From the NCBI RefSeq assembly GCF_001661345.1, contig NW_017962916.1:195369-259368 (forward strand): a stretch of 64,000 nt of DNA, written 5' to 3'. Both the position numbers and the translations under genes were made by a program. Below, one piece after another: positions 10,292 through 19,814 of this stretch (positions are counted from its first letter, which is position 1; each line of letters opens with the position of its first letter). The notes beneath the pieces were generated by a model. It saw nothing but the letters and a program-made list of their open reading frames with translations, had not been told where the DNA came from and made no database searches. This stretch comes from Ascoidea rubescens DSM 1968. Taxonomy: Eukaryota; Ascomycota; Saccharomycetes; Ascoideales; Ascoideaceae.

Positions 10292-11103
10292 ATTTATTAA
10301 ACTTAAGTTCAATATTCATTTTATCTTTTTTCTCATCTTTTACTATTCTCTCACTATCTTGTTTCTTGTTTTATTTTTTTCGATTGGAGTTTTTTATTTT
10401 GTCATTTGATTTTACATTCAATTTTCAGGTTTTTTTCATTTTTATTTTTAATTATATTTCATATAAACTTGGATGATTCCCATGGATATTTTTTTTAAAA
10501 AAAATAAAGTTGTTTATTATTTCAATCATTAATTTACTAAGTTTATTGAACTACTTTTTAAGTTTATTTTGCTTTTGGATGGTTTATCATTGAATCCACA
10601 TCAGTTGTCATTTTCATATTAGTAATCGATTATCAGTTGTTATTGTCATATTATTTTTTTATTTAATTTTTTTTTCTTTTCTATTCAATGTTTTGTTATT
10701 GAATTCATTTATCTTCCACAGATTAATTGATCAAAGACAGAATTGATAATAAGATACTCTACCTAATTGTTAATATTTGAGCTTTTAGAATGATCTTCAA
10801 AAATAGCTTTTTTTTTTCATTTTCCAGGCTAGTTAAATGGATAATATTGTTTTATATATGTCTTTATTCATTTCTATTTTATGTAGTTAGGATCTCTCAC
10901 AAATATAATGTATAACCTATAAAAATAGAAAGGGAAATCGGGAAATCGGGTCACCCCAAAGTACCAATTTTCCTAGACGCCCCCCCCCCCGGATATTTTT
11001 CCCGAGACCCCGCTGTTTTGTAGTGATTTGTCCAAAGCAAAACAGAAACTTGTTGGTGTGGTTAAAAATACCAGTGAAAGAAGTGAATTGTAGTGTTTCA
11101 ACA
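10292..11103. other. Intergenic region between YAT2 and the disulfide isomerase gene, with a poly-C tract
   Basis: Mostly T-rich DNA serving the YAT2 3' end. Near 10925-11030 composition changes sharply: an uninterrupted run of 11 C lies at 10980-10990, followed by CCCGAGACCCC-like sequence, about 115 bp before the next start codon. No gene is seen. Confidence 0.6.
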
Positions 11104-12372
11104 ATGAGAGTTCTTTCAGGCTTGATTTTTTTGTTGGTTGCAATCTTCGCTTTGATTGAGGCATCAAGTGTCATTGAAGCAGATAACAAAAGTTTTAATG
11201 ATTTAGTTGTCAAGTCAGGAAAATACTCGTTTGTGAAGTTTTATGCTTCATGGTGTGGACATTGTAAAAAATTAGAGCCAATTTTCGATGAGTTGAGTGA
11301 TGTTTATAAAAACACTGACGAAATACAAATCATCAAGATAGATGCAGACAAAAACAGTAAAATTGGTAAAAAATATGGTATTGAAAGCTATCCAACATTA
11401 AAATTATTTAAACCAAACGATCCAATTCCAGTTCCTTATGAAAAGGCTAGAGATATAAATGCTTTTAAAGATTTTATTTATGAAAACAGTAATGTTTATG
11501 TTTATACTCCTAAAAGTGAAAATGATAATAATATCAAAATTTTACATGATGATAATTTCGAGAAAGAACTTTTAAATAATAATAATAGCAAATTTATTGC
11601 AATAACAGCAACATGGTGTGGACATTGCAAAAATTTAAAGCCAATATGGTACAAGCTTTCAAAGTTATTTAAATCAGATTTCAAATCGATTGAAATTTAT
11701 GAAGTTCCAACATCAGATTATGATGCAGACTTAATTAAGAAAACTTTTGGTGTTAGTGGATTTCCTACTATAATTTATTTACCTTCTAATATTAAAGATA
11801 CAAATGAATTGACTGAAAAGTATGAAGTCTATAGAGGTGGTAGAAGTATTGAAAATTTTATTGAGTTTATTAATGAAAAAACTAATATCAATAGGGAATC
11901 TAATGGGAATTTAAATGATAATGCTGGTAGATTATCAAACACAATTGATTTAAAAATTGTAAAATTATTGGATAGTCTAGAAACAAATGAGTCCAATGAA
12001 ACAAATGAGATTTCTACATTAATTGAGGGAATCAAAAATGAAATTCAAAAGGAGTACTCCAGTAATGATCTATTTACTTACTCAATCAAATACTATGAGA
12101 AGTTATTGAACAAGTTGGGTAACAATGAGGTTGCATTCTTTCAGAAGGAATTGAGTAGATTGGTAAATATGTTGGAGAAAAATGAGAAAAATTTGACCCA
12201 AGACAAAAATGACAATCTAAGAAAGAGAATCAACATTTTGAAGCTTTTCAACAAGCAGGAAATTGATCTTTTGTTGATGAGTGAGACTGACGAAAATGCA
12301 ATTAACCTCGATGTAGATGGGGATGCCTTTAATAATTATCAACCGCCTAAGCTAGTTAATCAAAATATTTAG
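11104..12372 (+). CDS. ERp38/TigA-like protein disulfide isomerase (two thioredoxin domains plus ERp29c domain)
   Basis: The 422-residue product starts with a signal peptide (about 1-21). Two thioredoxin domains follow, each with a redox-active CGHC (51-54 and 172-175) and a cis-Pro loop (SYPTLKLF, GFPTIIYL). The region about 272-378 looks like the alpha-helical ERp29c (PDI-D) domain, ending in KxNILKLF. This layout is that of filamentous-fungal TigA/ERp38, rather than S. cerevisiae Pdi1, Mpd1 or Mpd2. The role is disulfide formation and isomerisation in the ER lumen. The C-terminus (KLVNQNI) lacks an HDEL/KDEL-type retrieval signal, which is odd for a soluble ER protein. The start at 11104 was chosen over upstream in-frame codons because it begins the signal peptide. 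Confidence 0.88.
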   Translation: MRVLSGLIFLLVAIFALIEASSVIEADNKSFNDLVVKSGKYSFVKFYASWCGHCKKLEPIFDELSDVYKNTDEIQIIKIDADKNSKIGKKYGIESYPTLKLFKPNDPIPVPYEKARDINAFKDFIYENSNVYVYTPKSENDNNIKILHDDNFEKELLNNNNSKFIAITATWCGHCKNLKPIWYKLSKLFKSDFKSIEIYEVPTSDYDADLIKKTFGVSGFPTIIYLPSNIKDTNELTEKYEVYRGGRSIENFIEFINEKTNINRESNGNLNDNAGRLSNTIDLKIVKLLDSLETNESNETNEISTLIEGIKNEIQKEYSSNDLFTYSIKYYEKLLNKLGNNEVAFFQKELSRLVNMLEKNEKNLTQDKNDNLRKRINILKLFNKQEIDLLLMSETDENAINLDVDGDAFNNYQPPKLVNQNI

Positions 12373-12578
12373 ATATTTAGTGATCAATTGATATGTTCAA
12401 TAACTCTGTTCATTAAGAAATAAGAAATAAGAAATACCACCTTGATGGATCATGTAGCCTACTTTATCCAAACGCACCAGCACACATGCGTGCATTGGTT
12501 CCAAAACTGTGGCTGTTTCCATAGCGATGGCGCCCGCGTCGGTCAATTTGTCATTGTTTTCACAGCATTAGATAAAAC

Positions 12579-12585
12579 TTAGTAA
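12579..12585 (+). promoter_or_regulatory. Possible Yap1 response element (TTAGTAA)
   Basis: TTAGTAA is the known binding sequence of fungal AP-1 factors of the Yap1 type, and S. cerevisiae PST2 is induced by oxidants. A single 7-mer can arise by chance in AT-rich DNA, so this is a suggestion from motif plus gene function. Confidence 0.35.
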
Positions 12586-12690
12586 TCTTTCAATTCACAA
12601 CCTTACAAATTATTAATAATTGGATTAGAAACTGCATTTTCAATCTTTCAAAATGCTACATCTTTCTGATCCCAGCTCTTCTGGCTGATG

Positions 12691-12698
12691 TATATATA
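12691..12698 (+). promoter_or_regulatory. TATA box of PST2
   Basis: TATATATA lies 130 bp before the PST2 start, followed by a pyrimidine-rich leader, a normal yeast arrangement for a strongly expressed gene. Confidence 0.5.
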
Positions 12699-12820
12699 TT
12701 CCTTACTTCCACGATGCATTGTGTTTTTTTGGTTATCTTCTTTACCAACACGCTGTTCTTTCATATTCTACTCCACTCTAACTAACCTTCAATCTCACTT
12801 TATCTCTTAAGTTTTTAACA

Positions 12821-13426
12821 ATGGCTCCAAAAATTGCTATCATCTACTACTCTTTATACACACATGTTTCTACCTTAGCCAAAGAAATCAAGCAAGGTGT
12901 TGAAGCTGCTGGTGGTGTTGCTGATTTATTCCAAGTCCCAGAAACTTTGTCTCCCGAAATATTGACTGCTATGCATGCTCCACCAAAACCAGCAGACATC
13001 CCAATTGCAACAAACGAAACTTTGCAATCTTACGATGCTTTCTTATTCGGTATTCCAACAAGATATGGTAACTTCCCAGCTCAATGGAAGGCCTTCTGGG
13101 ATGCCACTGGTGGTTTATGGGCTTCTGGGGCTTTACACCACAAACCTGCTGGAATCTTTNTCTCCACTGGTACTCCAGGTGGTGGTCAAGAAGTCACTGC
13201 TTTAAATGCTTTGTCCACTTTAACTCACCACGGCTTGATCTATGTTCCATTAGGCTACAAGAACAATTTTGGTCTACTCACCAACCTTGATGAAGTCCAT
13301 GGTGGCTCTCCTTGGGGTGCTGGTACCTATGCTGGTGCTGATGGTTCCAGACAACCAACTAAATTAGAATTGGAAGTTGCTTTCATTCAAGGTAAAACCT
13401 TTTACGAAACCATCCAAAGATTCTAA
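12821..13426 (+). CDS. PST2: Flavodoxin-like NAD(P)H:quinone reductase of the Pst2/Rfs1/Ycp4 (WrbA) family
   Basis: The 201-residue product has the full WrbA-type flavodoxin fold: [11 protein letters not shown] is the FMN phosphate loop, [23 protein letters not shown] the second flavin loop, and [10 protein letters not shown] the third. These proteins bind FMN and reduce quinones by two electrons, protecting against oxidants. In yeast they associate with eisosomes or the plasma membrane. Codon use is noticeably more biased than in its neighbours (GGT, CCA, TTG), suggesting high expression. An ambiguous base at 13160 makes residue 114 unknown; family context (F-x-STGTPGG) favours Val or Phe. 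PST2 is used as the family name; RFS1 or YCP4 remain possible as the strict orthologue. Confidence 0.88.
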   Translation: MAPKIAIIYYSLYTHVSTLAKEIKQGVEAAGGVADLFQVPETLSPEILTAMHAPPKPADIPIATNETLQSYDAFLFGIPTRYGNFPAQWKAFWDATGGLWASGALHHKPAGIFXSTGTPGGGQEVTALNALSTLTHHGLIYVPLGYKNNFGLLTNLDEVHGGSPWGAGTYAGADGSRQPTKLELEVAFIQGKTFYETIQRF

Positions 13427-14522
13427 TTCAATCATATTGTCTTTTTGAACTGATTTAATTATTTCTAGTTAGCTTTTATATAAATTTTTATATGTCAATT
13501 TTACTACAATAGATTAATGCTTTTTTTTTTTTCTAATTTTAAATTTTAAATTTGTAATCTAGTCAGACTTAAATTAAAATTATTAATATCAATAACAATA
13601 ATAATAATAATAAAAGGTTCATTAATAATAAATTTTAATAATAAATTTTTTAATAATATTTATTAATTTGAAACCTAATTTGCCAATTGGAATAATAGCA
13701 ATCTCATATCGATCAATTCTCGAATGTATAATTTGCGATTTATGATATCTTTTAATAAAAATATAATTTGTATATTAATTACTTAAATCAAGAGAAAACA
13801 GATATGTATGAGAATTAACTTGGAGATATATATAAACAAAATAGTAAAAAATGGGTTTTCAATAAAATAATTAGAGTTTGATAAAAAATTTGATTTAATT
13901 TTGATAAAAATTTAATATAATTTTGATAAAAATTTAATGTAAATCAATAGATTGAATAAAAATAGATTAAAACAAAATAAAACAGAATAAAACAAAATAA
14001 AACAAAATAAATGAATAAATAGAAAATTTTAATAAAAAACAATATCAATCTGTAAAAAAAAAAAAGATTCCTAATTTTGTTTTAAAATGGAACTATTATG
14101 ACAAAAAAAAAGGAAAGAGAAGAGAAAAGAGAAAAGAGAAAAGAGAAAAGAGAAAAGAAAGAGTTTAATATAATATAAGATAATCATTAAAATCATCAAA
14201 TAAGAAAAGAAAAGAAAAGAAAAGAAAAGAAAAGAGAATAGAATAGAATGGAAAAGTTGTAAAAAAAAATCACTTTTCCCCCTGGGTTAAAAAAAGATTT
14301 ATGATTTATAAATTTTTTTCAGTTTTATTTTTAACGAATTATTAATAATTTAAAGAATACACCAAACTAACAAAATAATGTAGGAAGATTGAAATTAAAA
14401 AAAACTTGGATTCGAAAAAAGAATAGGAATAAATAAAAAATATATGGTCAAGAAAAAATTGATTAATTGATTTAATGAATAAAAAGTTTAACAAATTTTT
14501 TTTTTCTTTTCTTTTCTTTTCT
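13427..14522. other. Convergent AT-rich spacer
   Basis: About 1.1 kb lies between the 3' ends of PST2 and the Myb gene. It is almost pure A/T with (AAT)n near 13595-13615, AATTTTGATAAA repeats near 13880-13935, AAACAAAATAA repeats near 13970-14010 and polypurine GAAAAGA runs at 14110-14160 and 14200-14235. No gene or structured RNA is recognised. Confidence 0.6.
14110..14235. repeat. Polypurine GAAAAGA-type repeats
   Basis: Two purine-only runs built of AGAGAAAAG and AAAAG units lie in the convergent spacer. They could form triplex-like DNA; no function is claimed. Confidence 0.7.
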
Positions 14523-16649
14523 TCAATTCTGCTCATCGATATTAGAAAAAGCAAATCCAGTACTTAATAAAGCGCCACCAGAATTAGAGGCTGTTGATAC
14601 TGCTGGATTAGAATAAGGATAATGAGAGGTAGTTGAAGAATACAGATTTTGAGGATGTGGAGGAGGAGGCATTGAGTAGAAAGAATCTGTATTGTTGGTG
14701 GAACTAGTAGTGGTGCCAGCAGTTGTTGTTGAGAAGGATGAAAAATTTGATGGGTTATTGGAATTAGAATTTGGATTTGATGATTGGTCATTAAAGTAGG
14801 ACAAGTAGCCATTTTGGTTTAAATTATTTGAATTTGATATTTGCATTTGAGGTGGAACATTTTGCCTTAGTCTTTGGGCTTGAACCTGAACATGAGTATG
14901 TGATTGGGGTTGAAGTTGAAGTTGAGGTTGGAGTTGGGGTTGAGACTGAGATTGGACACTTTGATGGCGAGTAGCAGAATGAGTATTTTGATTTGAAGAG
15001 TTGCCATTTCGACTTTTGATTTCGTTGTAATATTGTTCAACGCTTTCTTCAGTTATGCCAAATGTCTTTGAATCCTTCCAAAACAATTCACGAACAATTT
15101 TTTGGCATTGTTTATCTGTGAAGAGTTTGCCTGTTGCCTTTTGGATTTCTCTTGAAATGAATTTCCATTTTTCAGTTTCACCTTCATCTAGTAAGGCCTG
15201 TAGAGCATTAGCATCATCAGTTCCCCAGGCAGCTGCACCACCACCTTGTTGGCCTATTAAGACCTGGTATCTATTTCTTGCAGCTAAAAAGTTTCCCACG
15301 CCAGTTAATTCAGCTATATCGACCCAACTTCTTCCGCCTTTTTTTAGCGAGACAATTAATTCATCTTGTTCAGCAGTATACTTTGATCTTCTACGAGCTC
15401 TTCTAGAGGGCTGTGGTTGCAAGGCCTCGTTTCTTATTTGAGCAAAGGATAAGGGAGGAGCAGGAAGTAGACTGGCTAATCTTTCAGCTATGTTGTTTTT
15501 TGAGGGGGTGTTAAAGATGGTATTTTGGTTGGAGGATTGGTTTGAGTTTTGGTTTGAGTTTTGGTTTGTAGGATCGAAAGTTGAAGATAAATTTTTAGAA
15601 TTTGTTGGAAACGATATTCTAGCTATTGAATTTGAAGTTGGTTTTCTAAAGAGATCAGATTGGATGTTTTGGTTTGTATTGTTTGTTGAGATTGAAGGGG
15701 TCAAGCTTGGAGTTGAGTACATTGGCATAGGGTTGGTAGAGCGAGTTGACAACATTGGGGATTGGTTATAAGAGTTATTTGAGATAGAGGAGATATTAGT
15801 AAGTGGATTAAAAGTTGAAGAGTTATTGTTCATTAGATCAGCAGGAGATTTGTTTGGGTTGTTTGGGTTAGAAGAAGTAGGATTGTTATTGGTGGATTGA
15901 ATATTTGGGAAATTTTGAATATTGTTATTTAATATGTTTGGGGAATTATCCTCACTAATTTGGTTGAACAGAGAAGAGGAGTCTTGGTTTATTAGGAAAG
16001 AACTATTTGAGTTAAAAGTGTTAGTATTGATGTTGGTTTGAATGTTTTTATTAAAAGTTGCATTTACAGTGGTAGTATTAGTTGAGGTTGTTGGATTTGA
16101 GTATTGGTGTAACAGTTGGATTTTGTTTTTGTTTAGTTCATTGATGTTCATATTGTTGATGTCAGATAGGTTGTTTATATGGTTAATAGAGGTAAAAGAG
16201 TTGATGTTGTTTTGAGAAGAGATTAGGTGATTGTCTCTTTCTTTGATGGAGGTGTCGTTGGTAGCAGTGCCCTTTAGTAGTATATTGTGGGAGGTATTTT
16301 CACTCTGGATATTGTCAGAATCATCAGCAGGCTCGTTTTCGGTATCATTCAAGAGACTTTTGTCGTCAGGATTTGTGAATTTGGCAGAGGAAGCTGAAGA
16401 AGCTGAGGAAGCTGAAGAAGCTGAGGAAGCTGAAGAAGCTGAGGAGGCAGAAGAAGCTGAGGAGGAAGGGTCGCTTGGCTGTATGGAGGAGGAGGAGTGG
16501 TAGGTGTAAGTAGAGTGGTTTTGTGAGGAATAGTAGGGGGGGTGGTTGTTCATGTTTGGGAGGAACAGTTGCTGGAAAGACAGGTTATTGTGAGAGGAGG
16601 AGAGAAGAGAAGAGCTGTTTGGTTGAAACTGGTTTGAAATGGAGGACAT
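14523..16649 (-). CDS. Myb/SANT-like DNA-binding protein, Ser/Asn-rich
   Basis: The 708-residue product is mainly Ser/Asn/Gln-rich and disordered. One folded block lies at about 405-540. A basic RRARRRSKYT leads into a Myb/SANT-like helix set (EQDELIVSLKKGGRSWVDIAEL), then NFLAARNRYQVLIGQQ. A second similar unit (DDANALQALLDEGETEKWKF) is followed by a conserved ending with FTDKQC and REIFW-like residues. This suggests a sequence-specific transcription factor with tandem Myb-like repeats. I recognise the fold but not a named orthologue. Near the N-terminus, eight SSA units come from a 9-bp repeat. The gene has a GC-modest, Ser/Asn-rich composition and no intron. Start is the first ATG. Confidence 0.75.
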   Translation of the reverse strand: MSSISNQFQPNSSSLLSSSHNNLSFQQLFLPNMNNHPPYYSSQNHSTYTYHSSSSIQPSDPSSSASSASSASSASSASSASSASSASSAKFTNPDDKSLLNDTENEPADDSDNIQSENTSHNILLKGTATNDTSIKERDNHLISSQNNINSFTSINHINNLSDINNMNINELNKNKIQLLHQYSNPTTSTNTTTVNATFNKNIQTNINTNTFNSNSSFLINQDSSSLFNQISEDNSPNILNNNIQNFPNIQSTNNNPTSSNPNNPNKSPADLMNNNSSTFNPLTNISSISNNSYNQSPMLSTRSTNPMPMYSTPSLTPSISTNNTNQNIQSDLFRKPTSNSIARISFPTNSKNLSSTFDPTNQNSNQNSNQSSNQNTIFNTPSKNNIAERLASLLPAPPLSFAQIRNEALQPQPSRRARRRSKYTAEQDELIVSLKKGGRSWVDIAELTGVGNFLAARNRYQVLIGQQGGGAAAWGTDDANALQALLDEGETEKWKFISREIQKATGKLFTDKQCQKIVRELFWKDSKTFGITEESVEQYYNEIKSRNGNSSNQNTHSATRHQSVQSQSQPQLQPQLQLQPQSHTHVQVQAQRLRQNVPPQMQISNSNNLNQNGYLSYFNDQSSNPNSNSNNPSNFSSFSTTTAGTTTSSTNNTDSFYSMPPPPHPQNLYSSTTSHYPYSNPAVSTASNSGGALLSTGFAFSNIDEQN
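16387..16466. repeat. 9-bp tandem repeat inside the Myb-like gene
   Basis: Alternating GCTGAAGAA and GCTGAGGAA units on the plus strand encode an Ala-Ser-Ser run (SSA, about eight copies) on the minus strand. Confidence 0.85.
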
Positions 16650-17697
16650 ATTGAAGAAGAAAAGGAAGAAGAGGAGGAAGAAGAAGGATCAGAGAGTCGA
16701 CACAATGATCATCTAATAGAGGCAACGTGGAAGAAGCAGAGGATAGGAGCTACTGAGATGGAAGATGTGCAAACCAGAAGATAGCAGGATGAGCAGAGAG
16801 AATTATTTAGTAAATAATATTATTATTAAAGCAGAAAACTTAGATTGAGGAGCTTTGTAGGTTATATATAATAAAAGTGAAAGGTTTTCGACAAGAAAGA
16901 GGTGGTGTATTTGAGTCTGCTGGAGGATCTGAAGAGAGGTGGAGTTGATCAAGAGATTGAGAGAAAAGGAAGTAATGTTGAGAGATAATGAATAGTAACG
17001 AATAATAATGAATAATATTAACTATTTTTACTGTCCACTGAGTTCAAGGGCTAAAAAAGTTTAGGATTTATAATAAAAGTTAAACTTATACATACGATTC
17101 AGATAATTTGTGATTTGGGCTGTTCCAACAAACCTGAAAAGATTTACCAAAGAGAGCTTGAGGATTTTTTGGATTCGAAATAGAATTGGAATAGAATTGG
17201 AATTGGAGGGAGAATAAAAGGAATATAGAAACAGAAACCCAAGTAATAATAAATTCAGAAGATAAAAATACAAAAAATGCAAAATGCAAAATAGAAAATA
17301 AAAAAAAGCGAGAAGAGAACTTAATGAATTTAGAATTCCAAAGTGAAGAGAAGAGAAATTAATAAAGAAATTAGTAAAGAAATCAGTAAAGAAATTAGTA
17401 AAGAAATCAAGAGAGAAACCAAAAGAAGTGGATAGTTTACACAGCAAAATCTAATCAGCCAAAAGAATTGCAAAGGACTTAAAAACAACTTAAAAAGAAT
17501 TCAAAAAAACGAAATTCAGTAAATTTAATTGGATTTTGAGAAATTGCTCATGAGTTTTTTAATCATTTCATCAGAACTTGGTTAAGTTTGGATAAAATTT
17601 TATCAAATTTAGACTCGTCTCCAAGAATCAACAACAAAACTTGAAATAGGGATTATTTTTAACAGAAATAAATAATAAATAATAAATAATAAATCTA

Positions 17698-17730
<33 letters not shown>

Positions 17731-19814
17731 TATTATAATAATAATAATAAAACACAACCTATAACTCGCAAAGGATAATAATAATTTGTAATATCATAAT
17801 AATATTTGCTAAATAATATTACTCCATCCTCTTCCAAAACACAATACAAACAAATTCCACATTACCTCACTTTTGATAACTGCTCTTTCTCCAACCTTCA
17901 TCAGAAATGCTACCAAAATGTTCCCCAGATGCAGCACAATTGTTCTCTGTACGAGCTCCAGCTGCTGGCCTTTGCTGTCTTCGTCGTCAATCTTTCTGAG
18001 ACCTGTTCCAGGCTTTGTTCTGTTGCTTCGTCTTCAACCCTCGGAAGAAGCAGCTCCTCCAGTTGCTTTTGCTTCCTCTGGCGACAGAGCTGTTTCTGCT
18101 CCAGAGTGCTTCTCAGAGTCGAGTGCAGTGTCTGTTCAACAAACAAAAAATTAATAAAAAAACATAAAAAATAAAACATAAAATAGAATTAAATCCCATT
18201 AGAACTGCTTGCATTGGGGATTATTTGCCCAACTGGTGTCATAATTCCAACCTATTCCTCTGGATAGATAACGAGATTATGTTACTTGACTGTAAATGAT
18301 TTTCCTATGTGCTTATTTGCACTGCCTTTGTTTCTTCCAACAATCCTTTTGTTATATCCTATAGATTATTTTTTAATTCAATGCCACTCATCAACCCAAC
18401 GGTTATTTCTTAATTTTTAAACTATTTTGAACAAATTTAAACCAATTTAATTATTTTAGTTAATTCAGTATAATTAATAATTATTATTCAAATTAAATCC
18501 TCAATTCAAGAACTCTCCATCCATTACATCCATCACATCTAATCTTTTCTCCTGCTCTTTTGCTATCTCTACAATTTTTCGCTTTTGGGCTCAACCATTT
18601 AGTCTTTCTCAAACCTGCTGGATCTATTATCAGATCATTCAAGATTGTGTTTCTGAATATGCTTAGCTTTCTCTTTACTGTAATCTTGTAACACCAAAAC
18701 TTGCTAATCCACTAATTCACCAATTATTGTCTCTGTTCTGCTCTTGTGTCGATTTCAATTTTGTCTGTTGTGGTTGGCAAAACATTATGGCAGAATATAT
18801 TCAACGAAAAAGCAAGTTTATCTCAAATCCAGGAATTTGATATTCATTTCACACCCAAAGACCCATAAACTGACTTTAATATTTTTTTTTCTCCAGATTA
18901 GATTTGAAAAGTGTATTCAACATTGAAAAGCTTATTCATTTCGCATTGCAAAAATTTATTCGCATCTGAGTATATCTGAGTATATCTGAATATCTAATTT
19001 GCTTTGTGCTAACTGAAGCTATCCAATATTCATGCTGCTACAATGATCATTGAATCTGTTCTTCCAGTCCTTTACAAGCTCTGTTCTATCTTTATTATCA
19101 GCTTCACCCCAACTCATGCCTCTACACAAGCTCTCAAGAGCTGTCAAATCAATATATTCTTTTATACCCGCTCTCTCTAATGTATTATTCCACTATCTTC
19201 CGGCTTGAAGCCCTAATCTCGGCTTTTGTGTCCCTACAGCGGTGTGCGTCGCGTGAGGTCCGACTAAGACGGGTCCATATACACTCCATCCACTGTACAT
19301 TTTCTGTAGATACGGAGTGCACCACACCTCTGGCTTTTCTATTTCTTCCGCTATTTCAAACTGAACACCCACCCCAAATCCAATCTCTGCTTGTCCTATA
19401 TTCCACTGATCGTCCTTACTAATAATAAATCACAAAATCTTATTTCTCTCTTTGTTTTGAATTCCTGCAGCAAGATGTTCTAATCTTACCGTTCGTATCT
19501 GGCCAGGATCCTCGCCTTCCAAACAGGACTCCGTCTACGCGGCTCTTTTCCTTTACCGGCTTTTCATCTCCATCTCCGCCTTCCACAGAAAAACAAAAAA
19601 GACAACTTCCTGCTTCCGACTCGAACCCACCATTTTACTCCTTTGGTCGAAATCCGCTTTATTCGCTTCCGTGTGCTTCCGTGAGCTTCTGTGTACTTCC
19701 GTATGCTGCCACATCCTTCCATGATAACGTGACTCAATTCACTATTTATCAAAAAAATTTCCACTATTTGATATCATCTATAGTGAATTTAGTTCCTAAT
19801 TTTTTAAATTAAAA
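16650..19814. other. Long divergent intergenic region between the Myb gene and GLE1
   Basis: This 3.2 kb has AT-rich DNA with a 12-bp repeat (TAAAGAAATYAG, four copies, about 17362-17409) and an (AAT)n tract at 17700-17750. There are two GC-rich islands, about 17930-18130 and 19190-19720. The first leaves open frames on both strands; the minus-strand one (to 18179) would be a short Glu/Gln-rich helix preceded by a possible acceptor, but no upstream exon was found. The second ends in a phased repeat just before GLE1. A long 5' leader or regulatory region is the simplest reading. Confidence 0.5.
19666..19725. repeat. Six-copy 10-bp phased CTTCCGTG repeat before GLE1
   Basis: CTTCC or a one-base variant begins at 19666, 19676, 19686, 19696, 19706 and 19716, exactly 10 bp apart, and most copies continue as CTTCCGTG. 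The array ends about 90 bp before the GLE1 ATG. One copy per helical turn is compatible with clustered binding sites on one DNA face. Confidence 0.8.

Larger units (their letters stand above)
12373..12820. other. PST2 promoter region
   Basis: A GC-rich patch lies at about 12455-12550. A Yap1-type TTAGTAA lies at 12579-12585 and a TATA stretch at 12691-12698, followed by a pyrimidine-rich leader before the PST2 ATG. No gene is seen. Confidence 0.6.

Noticed and set aside
17061-17447. Minus-strand frame rich in Phe/Leu with a GTATGT donor near 17091-17096
   Set aside because: Composition comes from AT-rich repeats, and no branch site plus acceptor with a sensible second exon was found before the Myb gene.
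17910-18179. Glu/Gln-rich minus-strand frame after a possible splice acceptor (GAACAG)
   Set aside because: No upstream exon with a start and donor could be found, the plus strand is equally open, and the sequence matches no protein I know.
19600-19640. CGACTCGAACCCACCATTTT resembling the T-arm of a tRNA on the minus strand
   Set aside because: The bases flanking the TTCGAGT loop do not pair and no anticodon or D-arm follows.
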